A stretch of DNA of 64,000 nucleotides. It comes from Klebsiella sp. RHBSTW-00484 (GTDB lineage Bacteria > Pseudomonadota > Gammaproteobacteria > Enterobacterales > Enterobacteriaceae). Position 1 is the stretch's first letter, and each line of letters begins with the position of its first letter. Below are positions 24,173 through 32,879 of this stretch, piece by piece. The stretch spans positions 1-64,000 of the forward strand of contig NZ_CP055484.1 of NCBI RefSeq assembly GCF_013705725.1, read 5' to 3'. The notes under the pieces were generated by a model that saw only the letters and a program-made list of their open reading frames with translations, did not search any database and was not told the DNA's origin. The position numbers and the translations under genes were made by a program.

Positions 24173-26173
24173 ATGTCAGTGACCGAGTCTAAAACAAAAA
24201 CCCCCGCGAAAACCAGCAAAAAAGCAGTGAAACCAGCCGAATCCGCCGCCCTGAAAGCCGCGCTTGAGGCCGCACAGATTGAGATGGTGCTGCTGTCAGC
24301 ACTGGTCAAATCCCCGCTGAACGTCCGTACTATCCCGTATCCGCCGGAGAGCGTGCGGGAAATGGCTGACTCCATTCTCGCGGTCGGCCTCATTCAGAAT
24401 CTGGTGGTTCATACCCTGCCGGACGGACTGTCGGGCGTCGCAGCGGGCGGTCGTCGTCTGGCGGCCCTGCAGCTTTTACAGCGCGAGCAGCGCATCGATG
24501 CCGGGCATCAGGTCATCGTCAAGCGCGTCAGCGACGAACTGGCGGTGGTGGCCTCAATGGTCGAGAACAACAACCGGGTGGCGATGCACCCGGCAGAACA
24601 AATCAGCGGTTTCCGCACGTTGTCTGAGCAGGGAAAGACCCCGGCGCAAATCGGGGACCAGCTGGGCTACAGTTCGCGCCACGTCCAGCGCATGCTGAAG
24701 CTCGCCAGCCTTGCCCCGGAGCTTATCGCCCTGCTGGCAGAGAACACGCTCGATGTGGAGCAGTGTCAGGCGCTCAGTCTGGAAAGTGACCCGGCGCGTC
24801 AGATACAGGTATATGAGCAGGTGAAGGCTTCATACAGCAACGCTCCGGCCCATCTGCTGAAACGCGCCATCACGGACACCGAAATATCGGTTCGCGACGC
24901 CCGCTTTATGTTTGTCGGTCGTGAAGCGTATGAGGCCGCAGGGGGCGAAGTGCGCGAGGACCTGTTCAGCGTGCAGGAGGGCGACGGAACGGCAGACGGG
25001 GTGCTGGTCGGGCGTCTGGTGCAGGAAAAAATGGAGTCCGCCGCGCTGGCGATTGAAATGCAGGAGGGCTGGTCATGGTCACTGGCACGGGAAGGGGCTG
25101 TGCGGAACTACGGTGACGACCGCGAGCATTATCTGGTCCTGCCGGAGCCGGAGGGCGAACTCAGCGCTGACGAACAGCAGCGTCTCGATACGCTGTACGC
25201 CACGCAGGAAGCCACTGAAACGTTTGAGGACGAAGCCGCCATTCAGGTGCTGATTGACGAGATTGAAGATGCAGCATCGATCCGGGCATGGACACCGGAG
25301 CAGAAAGCGGCCTGTGGCGTGGTGATCAGTCTGAGTGACGGCGAGCTTCGCATCCAGCGCGGTGTGCAGAAGAAGGCGCAGGCGGCGGTCGCTGACGGAC
25401 AGGAAAGTACCGTTTCTCAGGCTTCCATCCATGTGGTCGCCAGCAGCACCCCGGATGTGGCAGAGGGTATCAGCGTACCGCTCCTGAAAAAAATGTCGTC
25501 CGAGAGAACGCTGGCGGTACAGGCGGAACTGGTCAGGCAGCCACAGAAAGCCGTGGCCCTGATGGTCTGGCGGCTGTGCAGTTGCGTGTTCCACTACTGT
25601 ATCACCACCCGGCACCCGTTCGTGATGCGTCTTGAGGTCCACCACAGCGGCCTCACCAGCGAAGCCCCGACCGGAGAAGAGGGTCAGGCATGGCAGTCGC
25701 TTATGCAGGAGAAAGCCCGTCTGGAGGCGCTGCTGCCGGAGGGCTGGAAGAACGATTTTACCACCTTCTTTGCCCTCGACGGACAGACCCTGATGTCGCT
25801 GATGGCCTTCTGTACCGCCTGTTCCGTGGACGGCGTCCAGACCCGCGAACACGGGCATACCCGCCGCAGTGACCTTGACGGTGTCGAGGCGGCACTCGGG
25901 TTCCACCTGCGTGACTGGTGGCAGCCAACGGCGGATAACTTCCTCGGGTTACTCAGCAAAAATCAGATTGTGGCGGCGCTGAAAGACGCCGGACTGACCG
26001 GGGCCGCCTCGGATGCTGAAAAAATGAAGAAAGGCGATGCCGCCAGTCATGCCGAACAGTGGCTCTCCGGGACCCGATGGGTGCCGGGATGGATGCAGTC
26101 CCCGGATGCTGCAACGCCGGAAGAAGTAAACATCACGCCTGACACTGACGAACCTACCTCACACGCTGCCTGA
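24173..26173 (+). CDS. Large ParB/RepB-like protein (YubM-like)
   Basis: The protein has 666 residues. After a Lys/Ala-rich start, residues 40-130 form a ParB N-terminal domain (SPLNVRTIPYPPESVREMADSI ... GVAAGGRRLAALQLL). Residues 150-185 have the helix-turn-helix with PAQIGDQLGYSSRHVQRML. The C-terminal 350 residues are acidic and unique to this family. It resembles ParB but lies in the leading region without a ParA gene. Roles in DNA processing after entry have been proposed. It is intact. Confidence 0.85.
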   Translation: MSVTESKTKTPAKTSKKAVKPAESAALKAALEAAQIEMVLLSALVKSPLNVRTIPYPPESVREMADSILAVGLIQNLVVHTLPDGLSGVAAGGRRLAALQLLQREQRIDAGHQVIVKRVSDELAVVASMVENNNRVAMHPAEQISGFRTLSEQGKTPAQIGDQLGYSSRHVQRMLKLASLAPELIALLAENTLDVEQCQALSLESDPARQIQVYEQVKASYSNAPAHLLKRAITDTEISVRDARFMFVGREAYEAAGGEVREDLFSVQEGDGTADGVLVGRLVQEKMESAALAIEMQEGWSWSLAREGAVRNYGDDREHYLVLPEPEGELSADEQQRLDTLYATQEATETFEDEAAIQVLIDEIEDAASIRAWTPEQKAACGVVISLSDGELRIQRGVQKKAQAAVADGQESTVSQASIHVVASSTPDVAEGISVPLLKKMSSERTLAVQAELVRQPQKAVALMVWRLCSCVFHYCITTRHPFVMRLEVHHSGLTSEAPTGEEGQAWQSLMQEKARLEALLPEGWKNDFTTFFALDGQTLMSLMAFCTACSVDGVQTREHGHTRRSDLDGVEAALGFHLRDWWQPTADNFLGLLSKNQIVAALKDAGLTGAASDAEKMKKGDAASHAEQWLSGTRWVPGWMQSPDAATPEEVNITPDTDEPTSHAA

Positions 26174-26182
26174 TAACGGAGA

Positions 26183-26202
26183 CGCCGCCCTGCGGGGCGG
26201 CG
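26183..26202 (+). promoter_or_regulatory. Intergenic GC hairpin before psiB
   Basis: CGCCGCCC-tgcg-GGGCGGCG is an 8-bp stem ending just before ATAAGGAG, the psiB ribosome site. Confidence 0.75.
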
Positions 26203-26213
26203 ATAAGGAGACG

Positions 26214-26648
26214 ATGATGCGCAATATTATTACCCCCGAAGTCCTGAACACCATGATCCCACAGGAGTACGAAGACTGGCGCGAAGGAGGGGAGGATTTG
26301 CGTCGCGAACTGACCCATGCCGTGATGCGTGACCTGAACTGCCCGGATAACTGGGACATGAACGGGGAGTACCGCAGCGAGTTCGGGGGCTTTTTCCCGG
26401 TACAGGTCCGCTTCACGCCTTCACACGGTAACTATCATCTCGCCGTGTGCAGTCCCGGCGATATCTCTCCGGCCTGGATGGTGGTGTTTATCCCCGCCAG
26501 CGGTCGTCCGTTCTCGGTTATCAGCACCCTGTCTGACTGGTCGCCGGAAGCCATCAGCCACACGCTGAGTCTGGTTGCCCGGCTCGATACCGATGGCTAC
26601 AGTCAGGCCAGCATCATCAGCATGCTGGTCATGGAGGGCGCACAGTGA
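26214..26648 (+). CDS. psiB: PsiB, inhibitor of SOS induction
   Basis: The protein has 144 residues. It matches PsiB at LRRELTHAVMRDLNCPDNW, MNGEYRSEFGGFFPVQVRF, LAVCSPGDIS and LVARLDTDGYS. PsiB binds RecA and prevents filament formation on incoming single-stranded DNA. Two adjacent ATGs (26214 and 26217) are possible starts, and the second has better spacing to AAGGAG. The stop overlaps the psiA start. Confidence 0.95.
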   Translation: MMRNIITPEVLNTMIPQEYEDWREGGEDLRRELTHAVMRDLNCPDNWDMNGEYRSEFGGFFPVQVRFTPSHGNYHLAVCSPGDISPAWMVVFIPASGRPFSVISTLSDWSPEAISHTLSLVARLDTDGYSQASIISMLVMEGAQ

Positions 26649-27373
26649 ACGCATCAACAACGTCTCTGGTGACCCTGAAGCCAGCCCGACAGGCAGCGCT
26701 GCAGGCGATCCTGTCGGTGGAGGAATCTCGCCGTGTCAGTGCGCGTCTGCCCGCCATGCCACACGTGCGCACCTTCCTGCGTCTGCTGACCGGGAACAGC
26801 CGCATGAACACGACCGTGGCGCAGCGCATTCCCGGCCTCAACTGGGACCCGAAGCATCGCCTGACCAGCCTCAAACAGGTGGAGGAGGCGCTTGATGAAC
26901 TGATTGCCAGCCACGGGGAGTGCTGCCCGCTGCCGCTGCCGGTGGATGTTCAGGCTGAACTGTTCCCGGAGGTGCTGCATACCCGGACCGAACGCCGGTT
27001 ACAGCGCAGAAACATCGCGTTCACCCGCAGGATGCGCCGGGAAGAACGGACGCTGGCGCATCACTGGCGGCTGCGGCAGAACCTGCTGGGGCAGGCCGTC
27101 ACGGAGCTGAACTTTCAGTCCCCGGAGACGGTCAGCAGCTGGTACCGCCGGTGGGCCGAAGAGTTTGACGCGCGCGAGCTGGAGCCGGCTTTCTGGCACT
27201 GGCGGTCGCGGTTTGCCTCGCTGGCGTCCCTGGACTGGCTGCGTGACGCGAAGGAACCGCTGTACGGTGTCATTCATGAAATCGGCTTCATTGTGCGTGA
27301 CACCCCGGAGGCTGTGCGTCAGGCAGAGCGCTGGCAGGTGCCGAACAAGCTCACAGACCGGAGGCGGGGATGA
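26645..27373 (+). CDS. psiA: PsiA
   Basis: The protein has 242 residues with GTG as start codon, overlapping psiB by four bases (GTGA). Family blocks include MNTTVAQRIPGLNWDPKH and VTELNFQSPETVSSWYRRWA. PsiA accompanies psiB on F-like plasmids; its exact role is unsettled. It is basic and Trp-rich in the middle and has no membrane segment. Confidence 0.93.
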   Translation: MNASTTSLVTLKPARQAALQAILSVEESRRVSARLPAMPHVRTFLRLLTGNSRMNTTVAQRIPGLNWDPKHRLTSLKQVEEALDELIASHGECCPLPLPVDVQAELFPEVLHTRTERRLQRRNIAFTRRMRREERTLAHHWRLRQNLLGQAVTELNFQSPETVSSWYRRWAEEFDARELEPAFWHWRSRFASLASLDWLRDAKEPLYGVIHEIGFIVRDTPEAVRQAERWQVPNKLTDRRRG

Positions 27374-27693
27374 GGTGGCGTTACTCCCTGCGCTGGAAAT
27401 TACCATCACCGTGTCCCGGTCCGCATGAACTGGCATCCGAAGTGGTGGAGGCCGGACAGCCTGCGCCCGAATCCATTATGTCGCTCTGGGTGGCGGGCGC
27501 CGGGTATGCGGTGTGCGTGGATTTTCCCGATGAGCGGCAGATTAAGCGCTGGAGCGATGAGCGCAAAGCCGCTGCGCGTCGAAGGAATCTTGAGCGGCGG
27601 GTCAACAAAACAGCGCCTCTGTTTGCTGATGAGCTGATAGATCGGGAGCTTGAGAGGCGACCAGACTATTTCCGGGGAAAATCTCAGACCTGA
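27370..27693 (+). CDS. Hypothetical protein coupled to psiA
   Basis: The protein has 107 residues and starts at an ATG overlapping the psiA stop (ATGA). The first 45 residues are Pro/Trp-rich, the remainder strongly basic then helical (DERKAAARRRNLERRVNK). It is not recognised, but homologues follow psiA on related plasmids. A terminator lies 80 bp downstream. Confidence 0.65.
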   Translation: MRWRYSLRWKLPSPCPGPHELASEVVEAGQPAPESIMSLWVAGAGYAVCVDFPDERQIKRWSDERKAAARRRNLERRVNKTAPLFADELIDRELERRPDYFRGKSQT

Positions 27694-27774
27694 ATCTGGT
27701 TAAGCACGGTTGAGGCGTGCATCGATGTGGAGCCTGCGACATCTGACAGACAAAGTGCACAAAGTCGGATAGAG

Positions 27775-27802
27775 AGAGGAGCGCTGACGCGCCCCTCTTT
27801 TT
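27775..27802 (+). terminator. Terminator of the ssb-psiA operon
   Basis: GAGAGGAGCGC-tgac-GCGCCCCTCT has one internal A-C mismatch and is followed by a T-run. It closes the operon that began with ssb. Confidence 0.75.
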
Positions 27803-27902
27803 CCTGGCACTTCATTATCGCCCTCAAATCCTTTGCCTCTCTGATATTGCTTTCTGACAGCGTGAGTATCGCTGTTTCTTTCTGGCAGGCCTGACCAGGG
27901 GA

Positions 27903-28473
27903 CACCTTCGGCTCCCGACCGCTACGCGTCCGGTCGTCGAGCCACACTCCGCTAACCGCGAAATGACGCGGTAAGCTCCGCCGAACCCGCTCGCGGTTTC
28001 GGGCCTGCCGGCTAGTGTCTGATGTCTGACGTCAACGGCAGGCTTGCAGCATCCTTGTCAGGATGCGCCGCCCTTTTACGCGCCGTGACCTGCGCTCCCT
28101 GCATCCCGGCAAAAAAAACGCCGGGACGTAAGGCGCAACGCCGTTTCGCTCGTCGCGCCCCGTCGTTGCCGGGGTGCCTGCCCTGGTGCTCCGTGCGCCT
28201 TTCACCGTTTAAGCCCCTTCGCCCGGGAATATCCCGCCACAAACCGCCTGGCTGTCCAGTACCGCTGATGCTCTCCGGCGACATTTTTTGCCGAAAACCC
28301 GACAAATAATGTCGCCTCCGTACCGGACATCTGCACCGGCCCGTGTCTGTTCTTTCCCGTTGCGGCGAAGGTTCTCAAACGGGTGAGGTTCACAACCCGG
28401 AAACAACCGGCAGCCACCCCACGAAACGTCAACACCGCGACGAATGAAACTCAACGGGTGATGTTCTTTAAAA
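27903..28473 (-). promoter_or_regulatory. Frpo-like structured leading repeat, copy 2
   Basis: It shares CACCTTCGGCTCCCGACC, TAGTGTCTGATGTCTGACG and the end CTCAACGGGTGATG with copy 1. Its small hairpin is GCATCCT-tgtc-AGGATGC (a G to T change in one arm and C to A in the other). The large arm differs: GGCGACATT and AATGTCGCC, enclosed by TGTCC-GTAC and its partner. It precedes a two-part cassette of small genes and DUF4942. Confidence 0.7.
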
Positions 28474-28488
28474 ATCAGGAGGAAAAAA

Positions 28489-28716
28489 ATGCAGACACAG
28501 GCGATGCGTGTTTATCAGATCACATTTACCGGACGCGATGCAAAAGGCGTTATTCCGATGTTTACCCGCGTGAAAGCCATGACCGGAAAGGGCGCGATTA
28601 AGGCGTTTATTGAGCGTTACAAACCTGTTCAGGGCTGGTTTCTGGGCGATCCCGAAGACATTACCGACAACGTGCAAAAGGAGGCAGAAGAAGCAGAGAG
28701 CAAAACGCAGAGATGA
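28489..28716 (+). CDS. Small leading-region protein
   Basis: The protein has 75 residues with a GGAGG ribosome site. It is an alpha/beta sequence (MRVYQITFTGRDAKGVIPMF) ending in an acidic helix. It is not recognised. It is the first gene after Frpo-like copy 2 and is followed at once by a terminator-type hairpin. Confidence 0.6.
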   Translation: MQTQAMRVYQITFTGRDAKGVIPMFTRVKAMTGKGAIKAFIERYKPVQGWFLGDPEDITDNVQKEAEEAESKTQR

Positions 28717-28743
28717 AAAAAGCCGGGTAAACCCGGCTTGTTC
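28717..28743 (+). terminator. Hairpin after the 75-residue gene
   Basis: AGCCGGGT-aa-ACCCGGCT with an A-run before it and TTGTT after it. An equivalent hairpin lies at 31524, as part of a duplicated cassette. Confidence 0.65.
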
Positions 28744-28808
28744 CACGCCGCAGAAATCGCAGCAACGATTTTTTGCGGCTTCATTAACTACCAAAGGAAG
28801 TTAACTCA

Positions 28809-29039
28809 ATGATCCTTTCTATTGTTTCACCGTCTGACGGCGCTGTAAAGCCCCGCCGTCATTCCCGCATCCCCCGCGTCGATATTCCCGCACCGGAAAT
28901 TGACCCCACGCTCAGGGCATTCGGGCGGCATATCGCAAAAAGCATACGCAAGGGGCGTGGTGTTCACATCCCCGCGATGAAAAACGCCGATTTTGGTCAG
29001 GTGCTCCGCACCCTCGAACTGACACGCGCATTTAACTAA
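28809..29039 (+). CDS. Small basic protein, cassette copy A
   Basis: The protein has 76 residues with a basic, Pro-rich start (KPRRHSRIPRVDIP) and the core FGRHIAKSIRKGRGVHIPAM, then GQVLRTLEL. It is clearly paralogous to 31614-31844. It has no known domain. The basic helix suggests nucleic-acid contact, which is inference. Confidence 0.7.
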   Translation: MILSIVSPSDGAVKPRRHSRIPRVDIPAPEIDPTLRAFGRHIAKSIRKGRGVHIPAMKNADFGQVLRTLELTRAFN

Positions 29040-29047
29040 CCAGGTGA

Positions 29048-29067
29048 GCCGCTCCGAAAGGGGCGGC
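29048..29067 (+). promoter_or_regulatory. Intergenic hairpin with GAAA tetraloop
   Basis: GCCGCTCC-gaaa-GGGGCGGC lies just upstream of AGAAGGAGG, the DUF4942 gene ribosome site. The GNRA loop adds stability. Confidence 0.75.
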
Positions 29068-29087
29068 AACAGCAGAAGGAGGACATC

Positions 29088-29963
29088 ATGAATCACACCA
29101 CCACACAGGCTGTCAGCGTCGACATTACCCCCCATAGCGGCGCGGGAGAGGTCATCCCGTCTTTGCCCGTCGAGCGCATTGTGGCGCAGCGTAACAGTGG
29201 CGTGGCGGCTTTTCTGGAAGCCATAAGGCTGCTACGTGACGCGCAGAAACTCATTTTTGAAGCATCCGGGCGCGGGTGGATCTCAGGCATGACCGAAATC
29301 ATCGAACGCAGCCTGTCAGCCGACTGCAGCACCACGCGGGAAGCCGCCTTAAAACGCAGTATCTGCCGTTATGCCGATCGCGACATCTGGACGCGCCTGA
29401 TGAATGACACGGGCATGTTTACGCTGATGAGCGAGGCGCAGCGCAAGGAGTGGGACACGCAGCTCTACAGCGACGACTGCCCCGAAATCACACTCGACAA
29501 CGTGATCGCCACGTTCCGGGCGCTTAACGCCAGCAAGGGAGAAACGTTTGAGCAGGGCGTGATTGACGTGTTCCGCAACCTCTCATGGGACTATAAAACG
29601 CATAACCCGTGCTTTCTGGGAAAAAAAATTATCATTGATGGTGTCCTGGATAATCATCGCGGGCTGTATTTTTCCGTGCGCACGTATGCACAGAACCGCA
29701 TCGATGACCTTGCCCGCCCGTTCTGGATCCTCGACGGAAAGACCATACCCGATAATCGCGTCTCCGAGGGGGCAAACCTGAGCGCGTTTATCAGTCAGGG
29801 CGGTGCGAAGAGCGTGGGGGAGGTGTTTACGTGCGAGTATTTCACAGTACGCACATACAAAAAAGGCTCCGCGCACGTCACCTTTACCCGGCCAGACCTG
29901 GTGGAGAAGGTGAACGACATTATCGCGCGGCACTATCCGGGGGCGCTGCCGCCGGTGGTCTGA
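29088..29963 (+). CDS. DUF4942 domain protein
   Basis: The protein has 291 residues. The DUF4942 pattern is visible in the DIWTRLMNDTGMFTLMSEAQ segment, the FEQGVIDVFRNLSWDYKTHNP segment and the C-terminal FEYF-like block near the end (VFTCEYFTVRTYKKGSAHVTF). In other plasmids this domain is often fused to a methyltransferase domain; here it stands alone. The function is unknown. It occupies the third slot of cassette A, where cassette B has the methylase-like gene. Confidence 0.8.
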   Translation: MNHTTTQAVSVDITPHSGAGEVIPSLPVERIVAQRNSGVAAFLEAIRLLRDAQKLIFEASGRGWISGMTEIIERSLSADCSTTREAALKRSICRYADRDIWTRLMNDTGMFTLMSEAQRKEWDTQLYSDDCPEITLDNVIATFRALNASKGETFEQGVIDVFRNLSWDYKTHNPCFLGKKIIIDGVLDNHRGLYFSVRTYAQNRIDDLARPFWILDGKTIPDNRVSEGANLSAFISQGGAKSVGEVFTCEYFTVRTYKKGSAHVTFTRPDLVEKVNDIIARHYPGALPPVV

Positions 29964-30177
29964 TGCACTGGCGGGGGACTCGTTCCCCCGTCACTGTCTG
30001 ACCGCCCGCCGAAAACCTGCCTGCGGCGCGTGGCAGGGCTGCGCTGACGCGCCGCCACGGCCACTCTGTCACAGGTTTGGTATCTCTGTTTCGGGCTGAC
30101 TCTGGCTGTTCTGCTGATATCTTCCCCTGTTCCATTCTCTCTTCTGCTGTTTCTTTCTGACAGGCCAGACCCGGGGA

Positions 30178-30754
30178 CACCTTCGGCTCCCGACCGCTGC
30201 GCGTCCGGTCGTCGAGCCACACTCCGCTAACCGCGAAAGGACGCGGTAAGCTCCGCCGAACCCGCCAGGCGGTTTCGGGCCTGCCGGCTAGTGTCTGATG
30301 CCTGACGTCAACGGCAGGCTTGCAGCATCCGTTCCGGATGCGCCGCCCCTTTTACGCGCCGTCACCTGCGCTTTTCGCACCCCGGCAAACTGACGCCGGG
30401 CTGTAAGGGGCAACGCCGTTTTCGCTGCCGCTTCTCCGACGTTGCGGCGGGTTCCTGCTCTTTCCTTACCTGGTGCCGTTTCACCCCTTTGAGTCCTTTC
30501 GCCGGGGCTGAGACAAGCACAACCCGTCTTGCCGTCCATGCACTGCTGGCGCACGGCCATAAAAAATTTTTGCCTGAATCCGCAAAAACTTTTCACGTCC
30601 GGCATGGACGGCTTCACCGGGCCGTGCTCGTTTACGCCCTTGCGGCGAACGGCTCTCAAACGGGTGAAGGTAACAACCAGCGGAGCAGAGCAGCAGGTCC
30701 CCGCAAAACGTCAAAACCGCGGCCCCGGCAACTCAACGGGTGACGGTTTTAAAA
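30178..30754 (-). promoter_or_regulatory. Frpo-like structured leading repeat, copy 3
   Basis: It is closest to copy 1 and has the same hairpin GCATCCG-ttc-CGGATGC. Its large arm is GCCGTCCATGC (30531-30541) paired with GCATGGACGGC (30602-30612), different in sequence from copies 1 and 2. It precedes the second small-gene cassette. Confidence 0.7.
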
Positions 30755-30782
30755 CCTCAAAGTCAGAAAAAGGAAAACACTC

Positions 30783-31121
30783 ATGAATACCCGCATCGTT
30801 CATTCCATATCGTCCGTTCTGCGTACTGATGGCTTTGTGCGCAACATCCACGCCGCTAACCCGTTCGATGTTATCCGCGCCGATGTGGTGCTGGCACGCA
30901 TCGAGAAAGAGGCGGGGCGCTGCTGCGGGATGCATTACGAGCTGTATCAGGCGCGCGTGCTGGGCGATGCGCTGGATTATCTGGGCGCGCTGCCGCTGAA
31001 AGACCGCCCGGCATTCATGGGTGCGGCGGCAAAACGTGGGTATCTGCTGACGTTAGCCGAAGAAGAGTGTGCGCAGGAAGCCCGCGATGTGCTGCTGAGT
31101 GAACTGGCGGCAAACGAGTAG
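30783..31121 (+). CDS. Leading-region hypothetical protein
   Basis: The protein has 112 residues with AGGAAA upstream of the ATG. It is mostly helical (FDVIRADVVLARIEKEAG, QARVLGDALDYLGALPL). It is not recognised. It is the first gene downstream of Frpo-like copy 3. Confidence 0.6.
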   Translation: MNTRIVHSISSVLRTDGFVRNIHAANPFDVIRADVVLARIEKEAGRCCGMHYELYQARVLGDALDYLGALPLKDRPAFMGAAAKRGYLLTLAEEECAQEARDVLLSELAANE

Positions 31122-31129
31122 ACAACCCC

Positions 31130-31154
31130 GGATGGCGGCATGTAGCTGCCATCC
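31130..31154 (+). promoter_or_regulatory. Intergenic GC hairpin
   Basis: GGATGGC and GCCATCC flank an 11-base loop between two leading-region genes, just before CCGAAGGAGA. Confidence 0.6.
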
Positions 31155-31175
31155 CTTAACCCGAAGGAGAAAACC

Positions 31176-31523
31176 ATGCACTTACATCTCACCGAATCCT
31201 CAGCCCGTCCGGGAATGCAGGTCACAGCAGAAGCCGAGCGCGAATACTGGCTGAGTCGCCAGAAAGCAGCGGTGAAAGCGCCCGCTGAAATCGATGTTCA
31301 CGCCTTCCATGATGCGCTGGGTCTGATGTACCCGCTCAACTGGTCAACGAGTGAGAGCGGTGGCTGGGAGACGTTCATGCTGCAGGAAATGGTCTGTGGT
31401 GACGTGACAGAGATTTATGCCCGCTACGGAGCCAGATATTTCCGGCTGCGGGATGTGTGCAACCTGAGCCATGCGCAGATTAAAACGCGCATTAAGGAGG
31501 AATTTAACCTGTTCCGGAAATGA
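31176..31523 (+). CDS. Leading-region hypothetical protein
   Basis: The protein has 115 residues. It has no known domain; the C-terminus RLRDVCNLSHAQIKTRIKEEF resembles a short DNA-binding helix pair. A good GAAGGAGA ribosome site precedes it. It is followed directly by the cassette hairpin at 31524. Confidence 0.6.
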   Translation: MHLHLTESSARPGMQVTAEAEREYWLSRQKAAVKAPAEIDVHAFHDALGLMYPLNWSTSESGGWETFMLQEMVCGDVTEIYARYGARYFRLRDVCNLSHAQIKTRIKEEFNLFRK

Positions 31524-31548
31524 AAAAAGCAGGGAAAACCCTGCTTTA
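31524..31548 (+). terminator. Hairpin, counterpart of 28717
   Basis: AGCAGGG-aaaa-CCCTGCT with A-run before and TTAT after. The following bases (CCACGCCG ... CGATTTTTTCGGCTTCA) also resemble those after the hairpin at 28717. Confidence 0.65.
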
Positions 31549-31613
31549 TCCACGCCGTAAAAGTCGCGGGAACGATTTTTTCGGCTTCACATACACGATA
31601 TATGGAGGTCTGT

Positions 31614-31844
31614 ATGACCCTGACTATTCTTTCACCTTCCACTGAGGCTGTAAAGCCCCGCCGTCACCAGCGCATTCTGCGCGATGACATCGCCGCGCGG
31701 GAGATTGACCCGGCGCTGAAAGCCTTCGGACGGCATATTGCCCGGAGCATTCGCAAGGGGCGCGGCGTCCATATCCCGGCGATGAACAACACCGCCTTCG
31801 GGCAGGTGCTCCGCACGCTTGAACTCAAACGCGCATGTAACTGA
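31614..31844 (+). CDS. Small basic protein, cassette copy B
   Basis: The protein has 76 residues from the ATG after GGAGGTCTGT. The core FGRHIARSIRKGRGVHIPAM is nearly identical to the protein at 28809 (one substitution in this stretch). It confirms duplication of a leading-region cassette. The function is unknown. Confidence 0.7.
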   Translation: MTLTILSPSTEAVKPRRHQRILRDDIAAREIDPALKAFGRHIARSIRKGRGVHIPAMNNTAFGQVLRTLELKRACN

Positions 31845-31852
31845 TAAGGTGA

Positions 31853-31872
31853 GCCGCTCCTTCGGGAGCGGC
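31853..31872 (+). promoter_or_regulatory. Intergenic hairpin with TTCG tetraloop
   Basis: GCCGCTCC-ttcg-GGAGCGGC is a perfect 8-bp stem with an extra-stable UUCG loop in RNA, just upstream of GGAGG. It is the counterpart of 29048. Confidence 0.8.
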
Positions 31873-31890
31873 AACAGCGGAGGTAATTGT

Positions 31891-32724
31891 ATGTCGCAGC
31901 TGAGTTTTGCCGATGTGTTCAACATGGCCAGAGAAACCGCTGAGAATAGCCCTGTGATCCAGGTCAGGGCGCAGGTCGCGGAAGTGGTGCCTTCTGTTCA
32001 GCGTTTGATGAGTGAGCAGCACAGCCGGAGCCGGTTTATCCACGTGTTTAAAGACACGGGTCGCCATCTGGGACGCTGGGAGGTGTTCAGTGATTTTCTG
32101 TCACTGGCCGCCAGTGAACTGGATATGGCCCGGATAAGAGCGCCGGAAAGCATTGAGCACTGCCGGAAAATCTGCGCGCGTTATGAGGCGTCAGATATCG
32201 CGAAGATGCAGGAGATGTTCTGCATGATGGTGTGCGCACTGGAGGCTAAATTTCATGATTTCCTCGGCGCCATTTTCATGGTGCTTGAGCTGGGCGATAA
32301 CTTTCGCGGGCAGTATTTTACCCCATATCCGGTCCAGTCCCTCATGGCCCGGATGCTGATGCCGGGCGTCAGGGACACTATCCGCCGGGAAGGGATAGCC
32401 ACGGTCAGCGACCCGGCCTGTGGTGCCGCCGGGATGCTGATTGCGTATGCGGAGTGCCTGCTTGAGGCAGATATCAATCCTTCCATGCACATGTTCGGCA
32501 GCTGCATCGATATCGATCCGGTGGCGGCGGATATGGCATTCATCCAGCTGTATGTGCTGGGAATAGCCGCCGAAGTGGTGACGGGGAACACGCTGACGAT
32601 GCAGATCCGGCGGGTAAGATACACCCCCGTGTATTATCTCAATGAGTTCGAAAAACGTCTGGCAGACCAGAACCGATACCGGGCTATGCTGGAGTTTATG
32701 CGCGGAATACCGGAGGCTGCGTAA
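31891..32724 (+). CDS. N6 DNA methylase-like protein lacking the NPPY motif
   Basis: The protein has 277 residues from the ATG after GGAGGTAATTGT. The HsdM/N6_Mtase features are a helical N-terminus, motif X-like FRGQYFTP (138-145), SAM motif I DPACGAAG (174-181), DIDP (207-210) and GNTL (232-235). Where catalytic motif IV (NPPF/Y) should follow, the chain reads IRRVRYTPVYYLNEFE instead and ends soon after. No target-recognition subunit is present. It may bind SAM or a restriction complex without methylating, possibly as a type I restriction antagonist; that is inference. Confidence 0.75.
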   Translation: MSQLSFADVFNMARETAENSPVIQVRAQVAEVVPSVQRLMSEQHSRSRFIHVFKDTGRHLGRWEVFSDFLSLAASELDMARIRAPESIEHCRKICARYEASDIAKMQEMFCMMVCALEAKFHDFLGAIFMVLELGDNFRGQYFTPYPVQSLMARMLMPGVRDTIRREGIATVSDPACGAAGMLIAYAECLLEADINPSMHMFGSCIDIDPVAADMAFIQLYVLGIAAEVVTGNTLTMQIRRVRYTPVYYLNEFEKRLADQNRYRAMLEFMRGIPEAA

Positions 32725-32879
32725 ATAACCGGAAGGGCAGGGGATAACCTGCCCGACTGCGGAAAAAAGGCCGCGCACCTGCGGTGCAGACTAATACCGG
32801 CTGCGCTACGCGCCGCCCGTATTAGTCCGTCGCGGGTTTCTCTCTTCATTAATATTTATTTGTCACTGTTATATTTCAT

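Noticed and set aside
24173..26173. Second active partition system
   Set aside because: The ParB-like protein has no ParA gene or centromere beside it and matches the leading-region YubM type.
27694..28488. Hok/Flm-type toxin near psiA
   Set aside because: F carries flm in the leading region, but no Hok-like peptide could be read here on either strand.
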